DNA of 15,714 bases from Peptococcaceae bacterium (GCA_019421315.1 JAHZFN010000076.1:1-15714), one strand, 5' to 3'. Positions 8,502 through 15,089 are shown, counted from the stretch's first letter. Notes: generated by a model from the letters alone, not told the origin. A program made the numbers and translations.

Positions 8502-8530
8502 TTTACATAGAATATTAATTTACATAGAAT
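8502..8530 (+). promoter_or_regulatory. Candidate hslV promoter assembled across the tandem repeat
   Basis: TTTACA of copy 1 (8502-8507) and TAGAAT of copy 2 (8525-8530) are exactly 17 nt apart, one mismatch each from sigma-A consensus. A second possible pair uses TTGGAA (8485-8490), 17 nt, and TAGAAT of copy 1 (8508-8513). Either gives hslV a leader of roughly 115-140 nt. Confidence 0.55.
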
Positions 8531-8535
8531 ATTAA
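8502..8535 (+). repeat. Perfect tandem duplication of a 17-nt unit
   Basis: TTTACATAGAATATTAA occurs twice head to tail (8502-8518 and 8519-8535) with no mismatch and no spacer, in the xerC-hslV gap. Each unit contains a -35-like TTTACA followed immediately by a -10-like TAGAAT. Confidence 0.9.
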
Positions 8536-8595
8536 ATAGAAAAATGAATAAATGGAAAATAAAGAAATGAGTTAGAAAACGGAAACTGAATATTG

Positions 8596-8630
8596 ATGCC
8601 CGAATTTGTTTTTGTGAAAGCAACGGGCAT
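8596..8630 (+). promoter_or_regulatory. Hairpin in the hslV leader
   Basis: ATGCCCG (8596-8602) pairs with CGGGCAT (8624-8630). Inside, a 3-nt AAT bulge precedes a second 7-bp stem (8606-8612 with 8617-8623, one G-U) closed by a TGTG tetraloop. No T-run follows, so it is not a terminator. It ends 23 nt before the hslV start, close to the weak GAAAGG ribosome site at 8635-8640, and could influence translation. Confidence 0.45.
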
Positions 8631-8653
8631 TGGCGAAAGGTCGTGAATAAAAA

Positions 8654-9190
8654 ATGGAAATCAGAGGTACTACTATTTGCGGTGTCAGAAAAGACGGTAA
8701 AATTGCCATTGCCGGTGACGGACAGGTTACGCTGGGACAAAGCATTGTTATGAAAAACGGCGCCAGAAAAGTACGCCGTCTTTATAAGGATCAGGTGGTG
8801 ATCGGTTTTGCCGGTTCGGTTGCCGATGCCTTTACACTCTCCGAAAAATTTGAAAGTTATTTGGAGGAATACAGAGGAAATTTGACAAGAGCGTCTGTTG
8901 CTTTGGCAAAAGAATGGCGTTCCGATAAGGTTTTGCGTCAGCTGGAAGCGATGATGATTGTGGCGGGCGGCGACGAAATGCTGATTCTTTCCGGTAATGG
9001 CGAGGTTATCGCTCCCGACGATGATATTGCGGCAATCGGCAGCGGCGGAGCTTACGCTTTGGCGGCGGCAAGGGCTTTGACAGGGCACACAGATATGACG
9101 GCGGCTGAAATTGCCAAAGAGTCTATCCGCATTGCCTCCGAAATCTGTGTATTCACCAACAATCATATTATTGTTGAGGAAACCGTTTGA
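8654..9190 (+). CDS. hslV: ATP-dependent protease peptidase subunit HslV (ClpQ/CodW)
   Basis: Threonine peptidase that forms a double hexamer capped by HslU and degrades unfolded or tagged proteins in the cytoplasm. The protein has 178 aa. The N-terminus is MEIRGTT, so the active-site Thr should be Thr6 after removal of a five-residue propeptide, as in other HslV proteins with a Gly-Thr-Thr junction. This is unlike B. subtilis, whose CodW uses an N-terminal serine. Asp22 (AGDGQVTLG), Lys39 (ARKVRRLY), [12 protein letters not shown] (51-62), [13 protein letters not shown] and [15 protein letters not shown] complete the proteasome-beta-like fold. hslU follows after 214 nt, further than usual for this pair. 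The ribosome site is weak (GAAAGG at 8635-8640, 13 nt from the ATG). Confidence 0.96.
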   Translation: MEIRGTTICGVRKDGKIAIAGDGQVTLGQSIVMKNGARKVRRLYKDQVVIGFAGSVADAFTLSEKFESYLEEYRGNLTRASVALAKEWRSDKVLRQLEAMMIVAGGDEMLILSGNGEVIAPDDDIAAIGSGGAYALAAARALTGHTDMTAAEIAKESIRIASEICVFTNNHIIVEETV

Positions 9191-9227
9191 TTTTGCAAGT
9201 GTTTTGCCTGAAAGGCACGGTGCAAAA
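9191..9227 (+). promoter_or_regulatory. Stem-loop immediately after hslV
   Basis: TTTTGCA (9191-9197) pairs with TGCAAAA (9221-9227), enclosing an inner TGCC/GGCA stem (9205-9208 with 9214-9217). It begins at the base after the hslV stop codon. There is no downstream T-run, so an mRNA 3'-end stabiliser or processing site is as likely as termination. Confidence 0.35.
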
Positions 9228-9315
9228 ATTTGCTTGAGCCACGAGTTGTAATGCGGTAAAAAATTTAAAAATTTAAGAAAAACAAAGAATAAATTTGGGA
9301 AAATGAATTTTTTGG

Positions 9316-9365
9316 CGGAAAGCTGAGCGTTAAAAGAAAAAACGCTGATGCTGACTTTCCGTTTT
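9316..9365 (+). terminator. Two-tier stem-loop between hslV and hslU, terminator or leader element
   Basis: CGGAAAG (9316-9322) pairs with CTTTCCG (9355-9361), and inside it AGCGTT (9326-9331) pairs with AACGCT (9341-9346) around an A-rich loop. TTTT follows (9362-9365). The U tract is short, so it may attenuate hslU rather than fully stop transcription, or act in the hslU leader. Confidence 0.35.
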
Positions 9366-9404
9366 GGTGCTTGCAAAAAGCGTTTTACATAAGGAGTTGA
9401 AGAT

Positions 9405-10808
9405 ATGCATGAATTAACCCCAAGGCAGATTGTTGCCGAATTGGATAAGTACATTATTGGACAGGATAACGCCAAAAGGTGCGTGGCTGTGGCTTTGCGC
9501 AACCGTTACCGCCGCAAATGCCTGGGACCTGCCTTGCAGGAAGAAATTATGCCGAAAAATATTATTATGATCGGACCAACAGGCGTCGGTAAAACGGAAA
9601 TTGCCAGACGTTTGGCAAAATTGGTTAACGCTCCCTTTGTAAAAGTGGAAGCTACGAAGTTTACCGAAGTGGGCTATGTGGGCCGTGATGTTGAATCCAT
9701 TATCCGAGATTTGACGGAATGCGGTATTCGTATGGTCAAAGAAGAGCTGATGGAAAAGAAAAAGCCGGAGGGCGAAGCTTTGGCAGAGGAAAAACTGCTC
9801 AATCTTTTGGCACCCGATAAAAAAATCAAGAAAAAACAAAATCCTATGGAAGCCTTTTTCGGCGCCTTTACAGGCGAAGCCAACGGCTCTGAAAACACGG
9901 AAATGGCTCAGCGGGAGGATATTGTTGAGGACAACAGCGGCAGGCGGGAACAGATTCGCCGTCAGCTGGCTTTGGGCGAAATGGAAGACCACATTGTTGA
10001 AATCGAAGTTGAAGAACAGTCGGCTCCCGTTGGGGTAATCGGCGGCACGATGGACGAAATGGGCATTAATTTGCAGGATGTTTTCGGCAGCATGATGCCA
10101 AAGAAAACTCACAAACGCAAGGTTACCGTTGCCGAAGCCAGAAAAATTTTAACGCAGGAAGAATGTCAGAATTTGATTGATATGGATGACGTTACAGCTC
10201 TTGCCATTGAAAGAGTTGAGCAGAGCGGCATAGTTTTCATTGATGAAATTGACAAAATTGCCGGCCGTGCCAACACCAGCAACACCGACGTTTCCAGAGA
10301 GGGCGTGCAGAGGGATATTCTGCCTTTGGTGGAAGGTTCCAGCGTCAACACCAAATACGGCGTTGTCAAAACCGACTATATTCTTTTTGTGGCGGCGGGC
10401 GCTTTCCATATGAGCAAGCCATCCGACCTTATTCCGGAATTACAGGGGCGTTTCCCCATTCGAGTTGAGTTGGAAAGCCTGACCGAAGAAGATTTTAAAC
10501 GGATTTTGCTTGAACCGCAAAATTCCCTGGTTAAGCAATATATTGCGCTTTTGCAGACCGACGGCGCCAACGTTACCTTTACCGAGGACGGCATTGACGA
10601 GCTGGCTCATATTGCGTATTTGGTAAATTCCACAACGGAAAATATCGGTGCCAGACGGCTGCACACCATTTTGGAAAAGGTTTTGGAGGATTTGCTTTTT
10701 GTGGCTCCCGACGCCTCCATCGCTGATGTTATCATCGACAAAAAATATGTTGAAGATAAGCTGGTATGTTTGGCTGACAACGAAGATTTGAGCAGATATA
10801 TTCTGTAA
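9405..10808 (+). CDS. hslU: HslU (ClpY/CodX) AAA+ unfoldase of the HslVU protease
   Basis: Hexameric ATPase that unfolds substrates and feeds them to HslV. It starts at an ATG 8 nt after AAGGAG (9391-9396) and has 467 aa. Seen in order: the N-terminal [17 protein letters not shown], Walker A GPTGVGKT (57-64), the pore loop GYVGRD (90-95), the inserted I-domain (about 110-240, Lys/Glu rich), Walker B FIDEID (278-283), the [12 protein letters not shown] segment, [12 protein letters not shown] with an arginine-finger-type Arg, and a C-terminal domain ending LSRYIL, the tail that inserts into HslV to activate it. Complete and canonical. The gene after it in Bacilli is often codY; here a promoter and riboswitch follow within 30-100 nt instead. 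Confidence 0.97.
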   Translation: MHELTPRQIVAELDKYIIGQDNAKRCVAVALRNRYRRKCLGPALQEEIMPKNIIMIGPTGVGKTEIARRLAKLVNAPFVKVEATKFTEVGYVGRDVESIIRDLTECGIRMVKEELMEKKKPEGEALAEEKLLNLLAPDKKIKKKQNPMEAFFGAFTGEANGSENTEMAQREDIVEDNSGRREQIRRQLALGEMEDHIVEIEVEEQSAPVGVIGGTMDEMGINLQDVFGSMMPKKTHKRKVTVAEARKILTQEECQNLIDMDDVTALAIERVEQSGIVFIDEIDKIAGRANTSNTDVSREGVQRDILPLVEGSSVNTKYGVVKTDYILFVAAGAFHMSKPSDLIPELQGRFPIRVELESLTEEDFKRILLEPQNSLVKQYIALLQTDGANVTFTEDGIDELAHIAYLVNSTTENIGARRLHTILEKVLEDLLFVAPDASIADVIIDKKYVEDKLVCLADNEDLSRYIL

Positions 10809-10838
10809 TATTATAATATATTATTTTTAATAAAAATC

Positions 10839-10867
10839 TTGACAAGTGGTTGGCGGTCGGTTATAAT
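10839..10867 (+). promoter_or_regulatory. Consensus sigma-A promoter of the guanidine cassette
   Basis: TTGACA (10839-10844), 17-nt spacer, TATAAT (10862-10867): a perfect consensus match. Transcription would start around 10874, about 35 nt before the riboswitch. A very strong promoter fits a system whose output is set by downstream termination. Confidence 0.85.
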
Positions 10868-10909
10868 ATTGTCAATTTAATAATTTATTAAATATAACTA
10901 ATGCTTAAT

Positions 10910-11020
10910 GTCATCTAGGGTTCCGTTATTTATATGAGCAGGTCCGAGAGATGACGGCCGCAAGGCTGCCACGGAGGGACAAAAACCCGGGAGTAGGATA
11001 AGTTTCTACTCTCCGGGTTT
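10910..11020 (+). ncRNA. Guanidine-I riboswitch (ykkC class)
   Basis: The conserved ykkC strings are all present: CTAGGGTTCCG (10915-10925), GGTCCGAGAG (10941-10950), ATGACGGC, GCTGCCACGGAGGGACAAAA (10965-10984) and CCCGGGAG (10986-10993). Helix P1 forms from GTCAT (10910-10914) with ATGAC (10951-10955); a GGCCG-CAAG-GCTGCC hairpin follows. This class binds guanidinium and, when bound, prevents formation of a terminator whose 5' arm overlaps the aptamer 3' end, as seen here. The downstream genes are an SMR pair, the usual partners. Recognition is from remembered consensus; a covariance-model search would settle it. Confidence 0.95.
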
Positions 11021-11028
11021 ATTTTTTT
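10983..11028 (+). terminator. Riboswitch-controlled intrinsic terminator
   Basis: AAACCCGGGAGTAG (10983-10996) pairs with CTACTC-T-CCGGGTTT (11006-11020, one bulged T), with a 9-nt loop, and is followed by seven Ts (11022-11028). Its 5' arm uses aptamer bases, so ligand binding and termination are mutually exclusive: an ON switch for guanidine. The AGGAGG for the next gene starts right after the T-run. Confidence 0.92.
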
Positions 11029-11042
11029 AGGAGGTGTTTTAA

Positions 11043-11435
11043 TTGACAGCAAAAGAAAAGAATATCGGTTGGATTTGTTTGATTTTTTCCGGATTGATGG
11101 AAATTGTTTGGGCGTATTTTCTTGATTTATCTCATGGTTTTACAGTTTTGAAACCGTCTGTTTTGGCGATTATTTTTTTGATGCCCAGTTTTTTACTTTT
11201 GGAAAGAGCTATACGCACTTTTGGTATCGGTATGACCTATGCCGTTTTTACGGGTATCGGCATTGTCGGTACAACTGTGATTGGTTTTTTGGCGCTTGGT
11301 GAGGCTGTCAGCATTTGGACGATTGTTTTTCTGATTATATTATTGACGGGAATTGTCGGACTGCGTTTTTGTGAGGGTAGTTCAGAGACAAGCGAGGAAG
11401 AACAAGCGGAAGCTAAGGAGGTTGATGAAAGATGA
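11043..11435 (+). CDS. SMR-family guanidinium exporter subunit 1 (YkkC-like)
   Basis: Four-helix small multidrug resistance protein, 130 aa, in the inner membrane; expected to exchange guanidinium for protons as half of a heterodimer with the next gene. It starts at TTG 8 nt after AGGAGG (11029-11034). SGLMEIVWA gives the essential Glu20 and Trp23; Ser49 and Tyr66 also match Gdx substrate-site residues (Glu13, Trp16, Ser42, Tyr59, shifted by 7), but AVFTGIG has Phe69 where Gdx has Trp62, as in B. subtilis YkkC. TM4 is followed by an acidic tail of about 20 residues (110-130, ETSEEE, EVDER) that I do not recall from typical SMRs. The TGA overlaps the next start. Regulation is by the guanidine-I riboswitch directly upstream. 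Confidence 0.9.
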   Translation: MTAKEKNIGWICLIFSGLMEIVWAYFLDLSHGFTVLKPSVLAIIFLMPSFLLLERAIRTFGIGMTYAVFTGIGIVGTTVIGFLALGEAVSIWTIVFLIILLTGIVGLRFCEGSSETSEEEQAEAKEVDER

Positions 11436-11752
11436 TGTGGCTCGTTTTGTTTTTAGCATCTTTTTGTGAGTTGGCGTTTACGGTTTTCATGAAGCTTTCT
11501 GATGGGTTGAAGAAAAAACGCTATGTTTTTTTGACTTTTGCCGCAACGTTTCTCGGTATTTTCTTGCTTGGACAGGCTGTTAAAACATTGCCGTTGGGCG
11601 TGGCATATGCTGTTTGGACGGGTTTGGGAACATTGCTTACGGTTACTTTCGGCATAATTGTTTTCAAAGAAAGCAAGGATTGGAAAAAATTGTTTTTCAT
11701 TTGCCTTGTGGTAATCGGCGTAATCGGTTTGCGGCTGACTACTCAGAGTTAA
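11432..11752 (+). CDS. SMR-family guanidinium exporter subunit 2 (YkkD-like)
   Basis: Second four-helix SMR protein, 106 aa, overlapping the first by 4 nt (ATGA), a layout that favours coupled translation and equal subunit supply. AGGAGG at 11416-11421 lies inside the tail codons of subunit 1; starts at 11432 and 11435 are both possible. ASFCELAFT carries the essential Glu13, and VAYAVWTGLG carries Tyr59 and Trp62, numbered exactly as in Gdx. Positions 16 and 42 are Phe and Gly instead of Trp and Ser, the reverse of subunit 1. This points to an obligate heterodimer of the YkkCD type rather than two homodimers. Substrate is inferred from the riboswitch; other paired SMRs export different cations. 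Confidence 0.9.
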   Translation: MMWLVLFLASFCELAFTVFMKLSDGLKKKRYVFLTFAATFLGIFLLGQAVKTLPLGVAYAVWTGLGTLLTVTFGIIVFKESKDWKKLFFICLVVIGVIGLRLTTQS

Positions 11753-11795
11753 AAAAATATTTTTTTGATTATGTGTCAAAAAAATGAAAAAAAAC

Positions 11796-11824
11796 TTGTA
11801 ATAAGGCTGATGTTTTGATATAAT
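11796..11824 (+). promoter_or_regulatory. Sigma-A promoter of the rpsB operon
   Basis: TTGTAA (11796-11801), 17-nt spacer, TATAAT (11819-11824). Start expected near 11831, giving a leader of about 100 nt before rpsB. Confidence 0.75.
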
Positions 11825-11842
11825 AATCTATGGTTTAAAATA

Positions 11843-11907
11843 CTCACCGAAGCGAATTGTGTCCGCAGGTGCCGAATTTCGGTGCGGATATTTGGAAACT
11901 TCGGGAG
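11843..11907 (+). ncRNA. Structured rpsB leader, candidate S2 autoregulatory element
   Basis: Three coaxial helices fit without conflict. P1: CTC-A-CCGAAG (11843-11852) with CTTCGGGAG (11899-11907), 9 bp with one bulged A. P2: TGTCCGCA (11860-11867) with TGCGGATA (11883-11890), 8 bp with one G-U. P3: CCGA (11872-11875) with TCGG (11879-11882), triloop. Internal loops are 7 and 8 nt between P1 and P2, and GGTG against nothing between P2 and P3. P1 ties up GGGAG at 11903-11907, just upstream of the true ribosome site (11916-11923). Ribosomal protein leaders often bind their own product; that S2 binds this one is inference. Confidence 0.5.
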
Positions 11908-11933
11908 GTTTAACAAAAGGAGGAAAACAAAAA

Positions 11934-12677
11934 ATGGCAGTAATTTCCATGAAACAATTATTGGAAGCAGGTGTTCATTTCGGACACCAGACAAGAAGAT
12001 GGAACCCCAAAATGGCTCGTTTCATTTTCACAGAAAGAAACGGTATCTACATCATCGACTTGCAGAAAACAGTTCACAAAGTTGACGAAGCTTATGATTT
12101 CGTTAAATCCGTGGCTGCTGACGGCAAAGACATTTTGTTTGTAGGCACCAAGAAACAAGCTCAGGAAGCTATCAAGGACGAAGCTGTTCGTTCCGATATG
12201 TTCTATGTAAACGAAAGATGGCTGGGCGGTATGCTGACCAACTGGAAAACCATTCAAGCCAGAATTCAACGTCTGAAAGATTTGGAAAAAATGCAGGAAG
12301 ACGGCACATTTGATATGCTTCCCAAAAAAGAAGTTGCTCAACTGAAAAAAGAAATGGAAAAATTGGATCGTTTCTTGGGCGGCGTTAAAAACATGAAAAA
12401 ACAACCCGGTGCAATGTTCATCGTTGACCCCAGAAAAGAAAGAATCGCCGTTGCCGAAGCTAAAAGACTCAATATCCCCATTATTGCGATTGTTGACACC
12501 AACTGCGATCCCGACGAAATCGATTATCCTATTCCCGGTAACGATGACGCTATCCGTGCCGTTAAACTTTTGACTGCTAAAATGGCCGACGCCATTATCG
12601 AAGGCAGACAGGGCGCTTCTATGGCGGAAGCCGAAGAAGCGGCAGAAGAAGTTGCCGAAGTTGCGGAAGAAGCTTAA
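11934..12677 (+). CDS. rpsB: 30S ribosomal protein S2
   Basis: Component of the small ribosomal subunit that joins late in assembly near the S1/mRNA exit region. I place the start at ATG 11934 ([19 protein letters not shown]), 10 nt after AAAGGAGG (11916-11923), giving 247 aa; an in-frame upstream start at 11859 would translate the folded leader and has no ribosome site. Motifs: [13 protein letters not shown] (15-27), [47 protein letters not shown] and [13 protein letters not shown]. The C-terminus is an acidic Ala/Glu repeat tail ([15 protein letters not shown]). Codon use shifts to the restrained set seen in highly expressed genes. It is followed by tsf as in almost all bacteria. Confidence 0.98.
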   Translation: MAVISMKQLLEAGVHFGHQTRRWNPKMARFIFTERNGIYIIDLQKTVHKVDEAYDFVKSVAADGKDILFVGTKKQAQEAIKDEAVRSDMFYVNERWLGGMLTNWKTIQARIQRLKDLEKMQEDGTFDMLPKKEVAQLKKEMEKLDRFLGGVKNMKKQPGAMFIVDPRKERIAVAEAKRLNIPIIAIVDTNCDPDEIDYPIPGNDDAIRAVKLLTAKMADAIIEGRQGASMAEAEEAAEEVAEVAEEA

Positions 12678-12691
12678 TTTTGCCTTATAAC

Positions 12692-12726
12692 AGAGGTAGC
12701 GAGGAAAACCTCACTACCTCTTTCTT
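12692..12726 (+). terminator. Attenuating terminator between rpsB and tsf
   Basis: AGAGGTAGCGAGG (12692-12704) pairs with CCTCACTACCTCT (12709-12721): 12 bp with one C-A mismatch and an AAAA tetraloop, followed by TTCTT. The stem is strong and the U tract modest, so partial read-through into tsf is likely; no clear promoter for tsf lies after it. Confidence 0.75.
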
Positions 12727-12773
12727 GTATGAGATACGAAAATAATTTTTAGACATTTAGGAGGATATATATT

Positions 12774-13682
12774 ATGGCTATCAGCGCTAAATTAGTAAAA
12801 GAATTGAGAGAAAGAACCGGCTGCGGTATGATGGACTGCAAAAAAGCTTTGACCGAAACCGATGGTGATATGGAAAAAGCGATTGACTTTTTGCGTGAAA
12901 AAGGTCTTTCCAAGGCTGCTAAAAAATCCGGCAGAATTGCCGCAGAAGGTATTGTTGAATTGGCATTTTCCGAAGACGGTAAAAAAGGCGCTTTGATCGA
13001 AGTTAACGCTGAAACAGACTTCGTTGCCAAAAACAAAGAATTCGTTGACATGGTTGATTTGTTTGCAAATATCGCCCTTGACAGCGACGTTGCCGATGTT
13101 GCCGCTTTGGAAGCTTGCCCGACCGCAGAAGGTACTGTTAAAGACGTTTTGACTGCAAAAATTGCCAAAATCGGCGAAAACATGACTATCCGCCGTTTTG
13201 CTAAATTTGACGAAGCAGGCACAGTTTGCGTAGGTTACAACCACAATGGTAAAATCGGCGTTTTGCTGCAATTGGAAACCGAAGCTGCCGCTGATGAAGT
13301 ACAAGCTATGGGTCGCAATGTTGCAATGCAGGTTTGCTCCATGAATCCTCAGTTTGTGGACGAAAGCCAGGTTGACCCCGCTTATTTGGAAAAAGAAAAA
13401 GAAATTTTGGTTCAGCAGGCTTTGAACGAAGGCAAACCTCAGAATATCGTTGAAAAAATGGTTGCAGGCCGCCTGAAAAAAGAATTGAAAGAAACCTGCC
13501 TGATGGATCAGACATTTGTTATGGACGGCGACCTTTCCGTTCAGCAATATGTTGATAAATGCGCAAAAGAAATCGGCAAAGAAATAAAAGTTAAAGCCTT
13601 TGTTCGTTACGAAGTGGGCGAAGGTATCGAAAAGAAAGTTGACGACTTGGCTGCAGAAGTTGCAAAAATGACACAAGCCTAA
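12774..13682 (+). CDS. tsf: Elongation factor Ts
   Basis: Nucleotide exchange factor that releases GDP from EF-Tu. The 302-aa protein starts at an ATG 9 nt after AGGAGG (12759-12764). The N-terminal UBA-like domain (1-50) has LVKELRERTGCGMMDCKKAL, the core begins with the hallmark ETDFVAKN (80-87) that inserts near the EF-Tu nucleotide pocket, and a second core subdomain and coiled-coil region follow (PEYLEKE-like DPAYLEKEKEIL; KMVAGRLKKELKETCLMDQTF). The C-terminal FVRYEVGEGIEKK is standard. Full length. Lies 41 nt before pyrH and likely shares transcripts with pyrH-frr. Confidence 0.98.
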   Translation: MAISAKLVKELRERTGCGMMDCKKALTETDGDMEKAIDFLREKGLSKAAKKSGRIAAEGIVELAFSEDGKKGALIEVNAETDFVAKNKEFVDMVDLFANIALDSDVADVAALEACPTAEGTVKDVLTAKIAKIGENMTIRRFAKFDEAGTVCVGYNHNGKIGVLLQLETEAAADEVQAMGRNVAMQVCSMNPQFVDESQVDPAYLEKEKEILVQQALNEGKPQNIVEKMVAGRLKKELKETCLMDQTFVMDGDLSVQQYVDKCAKEIGKEIKVKAFVRYEVGEGIEKKVDDLAAEVAKMTQA

Positions 13683-13723
13683 TTTAAGTTATTTTTACAG
13701 TTTGCAGAAAGGGGTCATCTGAT

Positions 13724-14455
13724 ATGGCTGATTTGAAATTTAACAGAATCGTATTGAAACTGAGTGGTGAGGCCTTGTCGGGAAAACAAGGCTACGGTAT
13801 TGATCCCGAAACCATTTTTTCCATAGCTCATCAAATTAAGTCCGTTCATGAATTGGGCGTTGAGCTTTGTTTGGTTGTTGGCGGCGGCAACATTTGGCGC
13901 GGACTTTCCGGCTCTGCCAAAGGTATGGACCGAGCCAATGCCGACCATATGGGTATGCTGGCAACTGTAATTAACGCTTTGGCTTTGCAAGATGCTTTGG
14001 AGCAAATTGATGTTTACACCCGCGTGCAGACTGCCGTTTCTATGCGGCAGTTTGCCGAACCGTATATCAGAAGAAAAGCTGTTAGGCATTTGGAAAAAGG
14101 CAGAGTTGTTATTTTTGCCGCCGGTACCGGTAATCCTTATTTTTCCACCGATACCACAGCGGCGCTGCGCGCTGCCGAAATGGAGGCCGATGCAATTTTG
14201 ATGGCTAAAAGAGGTGTGGACGGCGTTTATGATTCTGACCCCAAGCTTAACCCCGATGCCAAAAAATTTGAAAGGCTTTCTTATCTTGATGTTTTGAATA
14301 TGGGTTTGCAGGTTATGGATTCCACTGCCGCATCCCTTTGCAAAGACAACAACATTCCGTTAATTGTATTCAACATTGACCAACCCGGAAATATCGAAAG
14401 GGTTGTTAAAGGTGAAAATATTGGTACATTTTTAGGAGGTGCTGTAAATGATTAA
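13724..14455 (+). CDS. pyrH: UMP kinase (uridylate kinase)
   Basis: Hexameric cytoplasmic enzyme phosphorylating UMP to UDP, the first committed step from UMP to UTP/CTP; of the amino-acid-kinase fold, unrelated to eukaryotic UMP kinases. 243 aa, starting at an ATG 9 nt after AAAGGGG (13708-13714). Motifs: LKLSGEAL (11-18), [10 protein letters not shown] (51-60), [21 protein letters not shown] (68-88), and the nucleotide-binding [17 protein letters not shown] (134-150) followed by [12 protein letters not shown]. Its last codons contain the AGGAGG of frr, and the two genes overlap by 8 nt, indicating translational coupling. Confidence 0.98.
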   Translation: MADLKFNRIVLKLSGEALSGKQGYGIDPETIFSIAHQIKSVHELGVELCLVVGGGNIWRGLSGSAKGMDRANADHMGMLATVINALALQDALEQIDVYTRVQTAVSMRQFAEPYIRRKAVRHLEKGRVVIFAAGTGNPYFSTDTTAALRAAEMEADAILMAKRGVDGVYDSDPKLNPDAKKFERLSYLDVLNMGLQVMDSTAASLCKDNNIPLIVFNIDQPGNIERVVKGENIGTFLGGAVND

Positions 14456-15005
14456 GGAAATTTTAGCTGATGCCCAAGAAAGAATGGAAAAATCTTATGA
14501 AAGCATGTGCCACGATTTTGCAACAATGCGTGTAGGCCGGGCTAACCCCGCAATTTTGGATGGTATTACTGTTGATTATTACGGTGTTCCCACACCCTTG
14601 AACCAAACCTCCAATATTAATGCTCCGGAACCCAGACTTTTGACAATTCAGCCTTGGGACAGAAGTTTGCTCTCTGCCATTGAAAAGGCAATTCAAAAAG
14701 CCGATTTGGGTATTAATCCTTCCAACGACGGTGAAATTATTCGTTTGGCTATTCCCGCTTTGACGGAAGAACGCCGCAAAGAATTGGTGAAAACCGCTCA
14801 TAAAAGAGCCGAAGAAGCCAAGGTTGCCGTTCGTAATATCCGCCGTGATGTAAACGATAAAATCAAAGCGGCAGAAAAAAAACATGAAATCACTGAGGAT
14901 GAAATGCAGGAAGCATTGGATAATACTCAAAAATACACAGATGAACACGTAAAAAAAATTGATGAAACCTTGCATAAAAAAGAAAAAGAAATTATGGAAG
15001 TATAA
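14448..15005 (+). CDS. frr: Ribosome recycling factor
   Basis: Splits post-termination ribosomes together with EF-G. 185 aa, the normal length. The start ATG lies 8 nt after AGGAGG (14434-14439), both within the end of pyrH. The long helical domain I is formed by the two ends ([31 protein letters not shown] and [34 protein letters not shown]...), with the small beta domain II between ([47 protein letters not shown]). Ends with a Lys/Glu-rich helix. In many Firmicutes uppS and cdsA follow; here a ferredoxin gene does. Confidence 0.98.
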   Translation: MIKEILADAQERMEKSYESMCHDFATMRVGRANPAILDGITVDYYGVPTPLNQTSNINAPEPRLLTIQPWDRSLLSAIEKAIQKADLGINPSNDGEIIRLAIPALTEERRKELVKTAHKRAEEAKVAVRNIRRDVNDKIKAAEKKHEITEDEMQEALDNTQKYTDEHVKKIDETLHKKEKEIMEV

Positions 15006-15006
15006 A

Positions 15007-15026
15007 AAATTTCTTGAAATTTCTTG
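15007..15026. repeat. Perfect 10-nt tandem duplication after frr
   Basis: AAATTTCTTG occurs twice without spacer (15007-15016, 15017-15026), immediately after the frr stop and upstream of the ferredoxin promoter. Confidence 0.8.
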
Positions 15027-15055
15027 TTGCTATTTGTAATGTTTTGCCTTATAAT
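15027..15055 (+). promoter_or_regulatory. Candidate ferredoxin promoter
   Basis: TATAAT at 15050-15055 is a perfect -10. With a 17-nt spacer the -35 would be TTGCTA (15027-15032), four of six matches. A further possible -35, TTGTTG, is 20 nt away and less likely. Confidence 0.55.
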
Positions 15056-15068
15056 AAAGGTGTCTCAG

Positions 15069-15089
15069 ATATGAAGTATATTTTCATAT
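15069..15089 (+). promoter_or_regulatory. A/T-rich 5' hairpin in the ferredoxin leader
   Basis: ATATGAA (15069-15075) pairs with TTCATAT (15083-15089) around a 7-nt loop. It lies a few bases after the expected transcript start and 13 nt before the ribosome site, a position typical of 5' mRNA stabilising hairpins. Confidence 0.35.

Noticed and set aside
10809..10835. A/T hairpin after hslU (TAATAT/ATATTA followed by Ts) as a terminator
   Set aside because: The stem contains only A-T pairs and is too weak to call; it could contribute to termination but the sequence does not establish it.
11751..11768. AAAAAAATATTTTTTT after the SMR pair as a terminator
   Set aside because: It is a pure A/T palindrome without a G-C core or usable loop, so I do not call termination, although some stop before the rpsB promoter would be expected.
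11859..11933. N-terminal extension of rpsB by 25 codons
   Set aside because: It would translate the folded leader; the canonical [13 protein letters not shown] start at 11934 has a good AAAGGAGG 10 nt upstream.
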